This document shows, piece after piece, positions 6,367-10,537 of a stretch of 10,537 bases of DNA; positions within the stretch are counted from its first letter, which is position 1, and the number at the start of each line of letters is the position of its first letter. The translations under genes and the position numbers were made by a program. Under the pieces are notes generated by a model. That model was not told the origin of the DNA, ran no database searches, and worked only from the letters and a program-made list of their open reading frames with translations. Source of the DNA: Acetobacteraceae bacterium (GTDB lineage Bacteria > Pseudomonadota > Alphaproteobacteria > Acetobacterales > Acetobacteraceae); the NCBI GenBank assembly GCA_019689515.1, contig JADGHI010000094.1, forward strand, positions 1 to 10,537. Direction: 5' to 3'.

Positions 6367-6396
6367 TTGACGCCCGCGCGCGGGTCGCCGCACCAT
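6367..6396 (+). promoter_or_regulatory. Candidate sigma-70-type promoter of the TTT operon, with spacer palindrome
   Basis: A TTGACG -35 match (6367-6372) is followed after 18 bases by CACCAT (6391-6396), a weak -10. The operon start codon is at 6468. A perfect 12-base palindrome, CCCGCGCGCGGG (6373-6384), lies in the spacer. It could be an operator or simply reflect GC-rich sequence, and it could also act as a weak terminator for the acetyltransferase gene that ends at 6356. Confidence 0.4.
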
Positions 6397-6467
6397 CCGT
6401 GCGGAAGGGGCGGCGACGGACGGGCCATGAGCCCGCTTCCGCGACCGGGCCCTCGAGGGAGGGGACG

Positions 6468-7502
6468 ATGCGGCGCAGGGAGTTCCTCGCGGCCACCACC
6501 GGTGTTGCCGCTGCCGCGTTCACCGGCACGGTGCCGGGGCGGGCCGGTGCGCAGCCCTTGCAGAACCTCCCCTGGCGGCCCGAACGGCCGGTGACGGTCA
6601 TCGTCCCCTGGGCCGCGGGCGGCAGCACCGACCAGATGGCGCGCATCGTCGCCGCCGAGCTCGAGGCCGCCATCGGCCAGCGCTTCGTCGTGGTGAACCA
6701 GCCCGGCGCCTCCGGCTCGATCGGCACGCGCAACGCGCTGGAGGCGCCGAAGGACGGCCTGACCTGGGCCGCCGGCGCGGCGGTGGATGTCGGCTGCTAC
6801 AAGGTGCTGGGCCTGCTCGATACCGAGCTCAAGGACTGGCACCTGTTCCTGGCCGTGGCGAACGTCAACACCATCGTCGCCAATCCGAACAGCGGCTACC
6901 GCGATTTCGGCCAGTTGCTGGAGGCACTGAAGGCGCGCGGCCAGACCATCGGCATCTCCACCGCCGGCGTTTCCTCCGCCGGACACAACTTCATGGAGGC
7001 GATCCGCGCCGCGACCGGGGTGCAGTACCGCCATGCCACCTATGACGGCGGCGCGCCGGCCACCGTCGCCGCGGTCTCCGGCGAGGTGCCGGTGGGCGCC
7101 GTGCTGCTGGTCGAGGCGGCGGAGATGATCAAGGCGCGGCGCCTGATCCCCCTCGCCGTGCAGGCGGAGCAGGCAGTGACGCTGCAGGGCCATGGCGAGA
7201 TCCCCTCGATCCGCCGCTGGATCCCGAACATTCCCGCGCCGCTGAACTACTTCGGCATCTGGGTCCCGAAGGGCGTGCCGGAGCCGGTGGCCCAGGCCAT
7301 GGGCCGGGTCTGGCAGGAGCGCATCGCCAACTCGCAGCGCCTCAAGGACTACGCCAACCAGCGCGCCGCGCTGTTCACGCCGCTCCACGGCCAGCAGGCG
7401 CATGACGAGGCGTGGAAGATGGTGCGCCAGACCGCCTGGCTCTACTACGACGGCGGCAAGGCGCGGATCTCGCCGGACACGGTCGGAATCCAGCGGCTTT
7501 GA
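6468..7502 (+). CDS. tctC: TctC/Bug-type solute-binding protein of a complete TTT system
   Basis: The product has 344 residues from the ATG at 6468, which has a GAGGGAGGGG ribosome site just upstream (6455-6464). An in-frame ATG at 6399 would add 23 residues before the signal and is less likely. The signal peptide carries a twin-arginine-like RRREFL (2-7), a hydrophobic Ala-rich stretch and an AGA cleavage site near 28. The mature protein opens with the family hallmark VIVPWAAGGSTDQMARIV. VVNQPGASGSIGTRNAL and the late FGIWVPKGVPEPV segment follow. It binds the substrate in the periplasm and hands it to TctAB. The next gene starts within its stop codon, so the receptor and membrane subunits are co-expressed. 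It is clearly diverged from the two receptors at 2-2005 and lacks their VPYRGSG and EKWGRVV motifs, suggesting a different ligand. Confidence 0.92.
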   Translation: MRRREFLAATTGVAAAAFTGTVPGRAGAQPLQNLPWRPERPVTVIVPWAAGGSTDQMARIVAAELEAAIGQRFVVVNQPGASGSIGTRNALEAPKDGLTWAAGAAVDVGCYKVLGLLDTELKDWHLFLAVANVNTIVANPNSGYRDFGQLLEALKARGQTIGISTAGVSSAGHNFMEAIRAATGVQYRHATYDGGAPATVAAVSGEVPVGAVLLVEAAEMIKARRLIPLAVQAEQAVTLQGHGEIPSIRRWIPNIPAPLNYFGIWVPKGVPEPVAQAMGRVWQERIANSQRLKDYANQRAALFTPLHGQQAHDEAWKMVRQTAWLYYDGGKARISPDTVGIQRL

Positions 7503-8065
7503 GCGAGAGCGGCGAGGCGCCGGAAACCCACCCCCCCTTCGCCGGCGAGCGGGCGCCGGTTTCTCCGCGCGCGGACCTGATCGCCGCGGCGGTGCTGCTC
7601 GCCTTCGGGCTCGGCGTCCTTGGGCTCGCGCTCAGGATGCCGACATTCGTGGAGCAGTCGGGCACCGGGCTGACCGCGCCGGGCATCGTGCCGGGCTTCC
7701 ACGGGACGGTGATCGCGGTGCTCTCCCTTCTGCTCGGCCTGCGCGCCGTGCGGCGCGGCGGACTGCGCGGGGGCGGTGGCAGCGGCGCGGCGGCGGGCGT
7801 CCCGGCGGCGACGAAGCGGGAGGATGCGCTGCGGCTGTTCGTCGCCGCCGCGCTCGGCCCGCTCTACGCGGGCTTCCTGGTCGGGCGGCTGCCCTTCTGG
7901 CTCGCCACCGCACTCTTCGTCTTCGCCTTCACGGCGGGGTTCGAGTGGACGCTCGGCCGCGCCGGCCGCCCGCGCCGGCTGATCGAGGCCGCTGCCCTTG
8001 CGCTCGGTACCGGCTGGGCCGTGCAGCTCGTCTTCGAGGACCTGTTCCTCGTGCGCCTGCCGTGA
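7499..8065 (+). CDS. tctB: TctB-type small membrane subunit of TTT transporter
   Basis: TctB is the poorly conserved four-helix membrane partner of TctA. From a TTG at 7499 the product has 188 residues. The TTG overlaps the upstream receptor stop as TTGA, a classic coupled arrangement. The alternative ATG at 7412 would overlap the receptor by 91 bases and add an arginine-rich stretch, so I prefer the TTG; direct proof is lacking. Hydrophobic segments lie at about 26-45, 67-84, 111-147 (two helices around GRLPFW) and 161-179. A glycine-rich, low-complexity linker spans about 88-104. Identity rests on size, helix pattern and position between tctC and tctA, the usual order. The stop is three bases before the tctA ATG. 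Confidence 0.85.
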   Translation: MSESGEAPETHPPFAGERAPVSPRADLIAAAVLLAFGLGVLGLALRMPTFVEQSGTGLTAPGIVPGFHGTVIAVLSLLLGLRAVRRGGLRGGGGSGAAAGVPAATKREDALRLFVAAALGPLYAGFLVGRLPFWLATALFVFAFTAGFEWTLGRAGRPRRLIEAAALALGTGWAVQLVFEDLFLVRLP

Positions 8066-8068
8066 CCG

Positions 8069-9598
8069 ATGCTTGACGCGCTCGGCATGCTCGGCGCCGG
8101 CTTCGCCCATGTGATGCATGGCGGGGCTGCCTTCCACGCGCTCTGGGCGACGCTGGTTGGCATCGTCGTCGGGGCCCTCCCCGGCCTGACCGCGACGATG
8201 GGTGTGGCGCTGCTCACCACGCTCACCTTCTCGATGGACCACTCGGTCGCGCTGCTGGTGCTGGTCTGCGTCTATGTCGGCGCGATCTACGGCGGCTCCC
8301 GCAGCGCGATCCTGCTCAACATCCCAGGCACCCCGGCCTCCGCCGCCTCGACGCTGGACGGCTATCCGCTGGCGCGGCAGGGCCTCGCGGGCCGGGCGAT
8401 GGGCATCTCCACCTCCGGCTCCTGGCTCGGGACGCTGTTCGGCACGCTCTGCCTCGCGCTGTTCGCGCCGGTGATCGGCGAGTACGCACTGGAGTTCCAG
8501 TCCTACGAGATGTTCTGGGTGGCGATGTTCGGCATCGTTATCGCCGGATCGCTCGCCGGCGGCGATCCGCTGAAGGGCTACATCGCGGGATTCCTCGGCC
8601 TCTGGGTTGCGACGGTGGGGCAGGAGGCGAACCACGCCTATGCACGCTTCGCCTTCGGCAGCACCGACCTCGCCGGCGGGCTCGGCCTGCTGCCGGTCCT
8701 CGTCGGCGTGTTCGGCGTGGCGGAAGTGCTCTCGGCGATGCGCGGGCCGGCGGTGAGGGCGGTGTCGTCCAGGATCGACTCCGTCATCCCACGCATCCGC
8801 GACGTGCTGCGGTACTGGCGCACCGTCCTGCGCTCCGGCGCGATCGGCACCTTCATCGGCGCGATGCCGGGCCTCGGCGAGGACATCGCCGCCTGGACCA
8901 GCTACGCCGCCGCGAAGCGCGGCAGCAGGGAGGCGGAACGGTTCGGCAAGGGCAGCATCGAGGGGCTGATGGCCGCCGAGACGGGCGAGAGCGCCTGCGT
9001 CCCCGGCGCCATCATCCCGGTCCTCACCCTCGCCGTGCCGGGCAGCGCGCCGGCGGCGGTGCTGATGGCGGCGATGATGATCCATGGGCTGAACCCGGGG
9101 CCCATGCTCGCGATCCAGACGCCGGAGTTCATCTACCAGATCGTCGCGATGCTGATCGTCGCCGACATGGTGAAGCTGTTCTACGGGCTGCTCCTGGTGC
9201 GCCCGCTGCTCTGGGTGCTGCTGATCCCGCGCGAGCGGCTGATGCCGGTGGTGCTCGTGCTGTGCACGGTGGGCAGCTACGCCATCACCTCGCGGTTGTT
9301 CGACGTCTGGGTGATGCTCGGCGCCGGGCTGGTGGGGTTCGTGCTGCGCGAGCTGCGCTTCCCGATGGCGCCGCTGGTGCTCGGCATCGTGCTCGGCGAC
9401 CTGCTGGACAAGAACCTGCTGCGCGGCCTGGTGCTCTCGGGCGGCGACGTCACGCCCTTCTTCACCCGGCCGATCAGCGCGGTGCTGGCGGCGCTGGTCG
9501 CGCTGATGTTCCTGATGAGCATCCCGCCCGTGAACGCCTGGGTGTCGCGGCGGATGCGCGGGGCGCTCGGCGCATTGTTGCGCCGCCGGCCGGCCTGA
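8069..9598 (+). CDS. tctA: TctA-type large membrane subunit of TTT transporter
   Basis: The product has 509 residues, normal for the roughly 500-residue TctA permease with about 12 membrane segments that couples solute entry to an ion gradient. The two pseudo-repeated halves each show the conserved proline-glycine loops. GALPGLTATMG is at 35-45, with IYGGS (73-77) and NIPGTP (84-89). GAMPGLGEDIAAW (264-276) is followed by FGKGSIEG (292-299), VPGS (323-326) and IHGLNPGP. The acidic EDIAAW replaces the more common neutral residues in that loop and may be worth comparing with relatives. It begins three bases after tctB and shares its transcript. The substrate is set by the receptor at 6468 and possibly by orphan receptors such as 1034-2005. 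Confidence 0.95.
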   Translation: MLDALGMLGAGFAHVMHGGAAFHALWATLVGIVVGALPGLTATMGVALLTTLTFSMDHSVALLVLVCVYVGAIYGGSRSAILLNIPGTPASAASTLDGYPLARQGLAGRAMGISTSGSWLGTLFGTLCLALFAPVIGEYALEFQSYEMFWVAMFGIVIAGSLAGGDPLKGYIAGFLGLWVATVGQEANHAYARFAFGSTDLAGGLGLLPVLVGVFGVAEVLSAMRGPAVRAVSSRIDSVIPRIRDVLRYWRTVLRSGAIGTFIGAMPGLGEDIAAWTSYAAAKRGSREAERFGKGSIEGLMAAETGESACVPGAIIPVLTLAVPGSAPAAVLMAAMMIHGLNPGPMLAIQTPEFIYQIVAMLIVADMVKLFYGLLLVRPLLWVLLIPRERLMPVVLVLCTVGSYAITSRLFDVWVMLGAGLVGFVLRELRFPMAPLVLGIVLGDLLDKNLLRGLVLSGGDVTPFFTRPISAVLAALVALMFLMSIPPVNAWVSRRMRGALGALLRRRPA

Positions 9599-9702
9599 GG
9601 ACGCAGGCGCGCCCGGCTGGACCGTGCCGCCCCCGCATGGCAGGCCTTGCCGCGACGGGGCCACTGCGGCCCGTGCGCTGCGCCAATGGGGAGAGACGAG
9701 CG

Positions 9703-10368
9703 ATGCGGATCGAACTGACGGCGAGCGACGGCCACCGCCTGAGCGCCTACCGGGCCGGCCCGCAGGACGCGAAGCGCGGCCTGGTGGTGGTGCAGGAGAT
9801 CTTCGGCGTGAACCGCCACATGCGCCATGTCTGCGACGCCTTCGCCGCACAGGGCTACGCCGTGGTCTCCCCGGCGCTGTTCGACCGCGTCGAGCGCGAC
9901 GTGGAGCTCGGCTACGAGCAGGCCGACATCCAGCGCGGCCTCTCGCTGCGGGCGAAGATCGCGCCGGAGCAGGTGATGGCGGACATCGAGGCCGCCGCCG
10001 CCGCCGCACTGCCGCAGGGCGCGAAGCGGGGCATCGTCGGCTATTGCTGGGGCGGCACCGTCGCCTGGTGGGGCGCGACGCGAAGCAACAGCTTCGCCGC
10101 TTCCTCCTGCTGGTACGGCGGCGGCATCGCCGCGGCGAAGGACGAGAAGCCGCGCTGTCCGGTGCAGATGCATTTCGGCGACCAGGACCACTCCATCCCG
10201 ATGACGGATGTGGAGGCGATCCGCGCCGCCCAGCCGGGCGTGGAGATTTTCGTCTACCAGGGTGCCGGCCACGGATTCGGCTGCGAGGAGCGCGGGTCGT
10301 TTAAGGCCGACGACGCCGCGCTGGCGCAGAAGCGCACGCTGGAATTCTTCGCCAGGCACCTGGGCTGA
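9703..10368 (+). CDS. Dienelactone hydrolase family protein
   Basis: The product has 221 residues with a GGGGAGAGA-type ribosome site about 8 bases upstream of the ATG. It belongs to the small alpha/beta hydrolases that open lactone or enol-lactone rings with a cysteine nucleophile. Visible landmarks are the VVVQEIFGVN strand-loop with E32, the nucleophile elbow GYCWGG with C115, the acid D162 in HFGDQDHSIP, and H190 in GAGHGF. Spacing matches the Cys-Asp-His triad of the family, and the YGGGIA segment (138-143) is also typical. No signal peptide is seen, so it is cytoplasmic. It lies 104 bases after tctA on the same strand and may be part of or downstream of that operon, which would fit uptake of an aromatic or lactone-forming acid. 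No other aromatic catabolism genes are present. Many family members have unknown substrates. Confidence 0.9.
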   Translation: MRIELTASDGHRLSAYRAGPQDAKRGLVVVQEIFGVNRHMRHVCDAFAAQGYAVVSPALFDRVERDVELGYEQADIQRGLSLRAKIAPEQVMADIEAAAAAALPQGAKRGIVGYCWGGTVAWWGATRSNSFAASSCWYGGGIAAAKDEKPRCPVQMHFGDQDHSIPMTDVEAIRAAQPGVEIFVYQGAGHGFGCEERGSFKADDAALAQKRTLEFFARHLG

Positions 10369-10377
10369 AGCGTGTGG

Positions 10378-10401
10378 GGCGGCGCGCGGCGGCGCGCCGC
10401 C
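10378..10401. terminator. Strong GC hairpin between convergent genes
   Basis: A 10-bp perfect stem, all G-C, pairs GGCGGCGCGC (10378-10387) with GCGCGCCGCC (10392-10401) around a 4-base loop. It starts 9 bases after the hydrolase stop and lies 19 bases beyond the stop of the convergent gene. There is no T-run on either side, as often in GC-rich genomes. Position and stability suggest a bidirectional terminator or transcript-end stabiliser. Confidence 0.6.
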
Positions 10402-10420
10402 GGTCCGCGTGCGGCGACCC

Positions 10421-10537
10421 TCAGCTCCGCCGCGGCCAGAACGCCTCCGCCACCGCGGATTCCGGCGGGAAGACCGTCACCGGCCGGCCGCGCTGCCACT
10501 GCACCACCATCAGCCCGGCGTTCACGCGCAGCCCGTT
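10421..10537 (-). CDS. C-terminal end of a probable ABC-transporter substrate-binding protein (partial)
   Basis: On the minus strand the frame is open from the window edge (10537) to a TGA at 10423-10421, giving 38 residues. The segment NAGLMVVQWQRGRPVTVFPP closely resembles the last strand and tail of leucine-type periplasmic binding proteins (LivK-like). In that family a hydrophobic VVQWQ strand and a G-x-P-V-T-V stretch precede a Pro-rich end. It is too short for an ATG-bounded open frame, and the start lies outside the window. Convergent orientation and the hairpin at 10378 support a real gene end. The family call rests on this tail alone. Confidence 0.55.
   Translation of the reverse strand, partial: NGLRVNAGLMVVQWQRGRPVTVFPPESAVAEAFWPRRS

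Noticed and set aside
4950..7403. An 817-residue minus-strand open frame
   Set aside because: It overlaps four well-supported genes (oxidoreductase, acetyltransferase, divergent promoter, TTT receptor) in a shadow frame with arginine-rich low-complexity sequence.
9658..9672. GGGCC/GGCCC stem between tctA and the hydrolase gene as a terminator
   Set aside because: Only 5 bp with no T-run; not distinguishable from chance at this GC content.
7445..10009. An 854-residue minus-strand open frame rich in His, Arg, Gln and Glu
   Set aside because: It is the antisense shadow of tctB, tctA and the hydrolase gene. The repetitive composition comes from reading GC-biased codons backwards, not from a real repeat protein.
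10069..10137. Possible compensated frameshift in the hydrolase after the nucleophile elbow (TRSNSFAASSC stretch)
   Set aside because: The segment differs from what I expect of family members, but the frame stays open, flanking motifs (GYCWGG, YGGGIA) are in register, and ordinary divergence explains it.
1..10537. Search for insertion sequences, phage or plasmid genes, CRISPR arrays, tRNA or rRNA, and defence or toxin genes
   Set aside because: No transposase or integrase motifs, no regularly spaced repeats, no tRNA-like cloverleaf and no nuclease or toxin signatures were seen. The only duplication is the receptor/enolase segment, which has no terminal repeats I can recognise.

Overview
The DNA is very GC-rich (clearly above 65% by eye, not computed). 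It is densely packed, has strong G/C third-position bias and carries several tripartite tricarboxylate transporter (TTT, Bug/TctC-type) solute receptors. This fits a high-GC proteobacterium with an expanded TctC family. My best guess is Alphaproteobacteria of the Acetobacteraceae/Roseomonas type; a high-GC betaproteobacterium is possible. That assignment is inference. The window looks chromosomal and metabolic. I see no phage, transposase, CRISPR, tRNA or rRNA signal.

Layout. (1) 1-2005, plus strand: two tandem, related TctC-type receptors. The first is cut by the window edge. The second is complete with a clear ribosome binding site. Between them lies a 519-base gap holding a decayed antisense copy of the last 55 codons of the enolase-superfamily gene found at 2043-3485, plus several inverted repeats. 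This shows that the receptor and its convergent neighbour's 3' end were once duplicated as one segment of about 1.5 kb. (2) 5349-2043, minus strand: a tightly coupled three-gene operon. In transcription order it encodes a Gfo/Idh/MocA NAD(P)-dependent oxidoreductase, a xylose-isomerase-like TIM-barrel isomerase/epimerase, and an enolase-superfamily (mandelate racemase/muconate lactonizing type) enzyme. The first junction is TGATG and the second ATGA. (3) 5478-6356, plus strand: a divergent GNAT acetyltransferase. (4) 6468-9598, plus strand: a complete TTT operon in the order tctC-tctB-tctA, with a twin-arginine-type signal on the receptor. It is followed 104 bases later by a dienelactone-hydrolase-family enzyme (9703-10368). 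(5) 10537-10421, minus strand: the last 38 codons of what looks like a leucine-type ABC-transporter binding protein, converging on the hydrolase across a strong GC hairpin.

How the genes may work together. Oxidoreductase, isomerase/epimerase and enolase-type dehydratase/racemase together make a plausible catabolic route for a sugar, sugar acid or cyclic polyol. The convergent receptor at 1034-2005 is a candidate for binding the substrate or a relative of it. That receptor has no membrane genes beside it, so it would have to use a TctAB pair encoded elsewhere, conceivably the one at 7499-9598. Substrates cannot be read from the sequence. I found nothing that qualifies as a new defence or mobile system. 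The most informative unusual signal is the duplication scar at 515-732.
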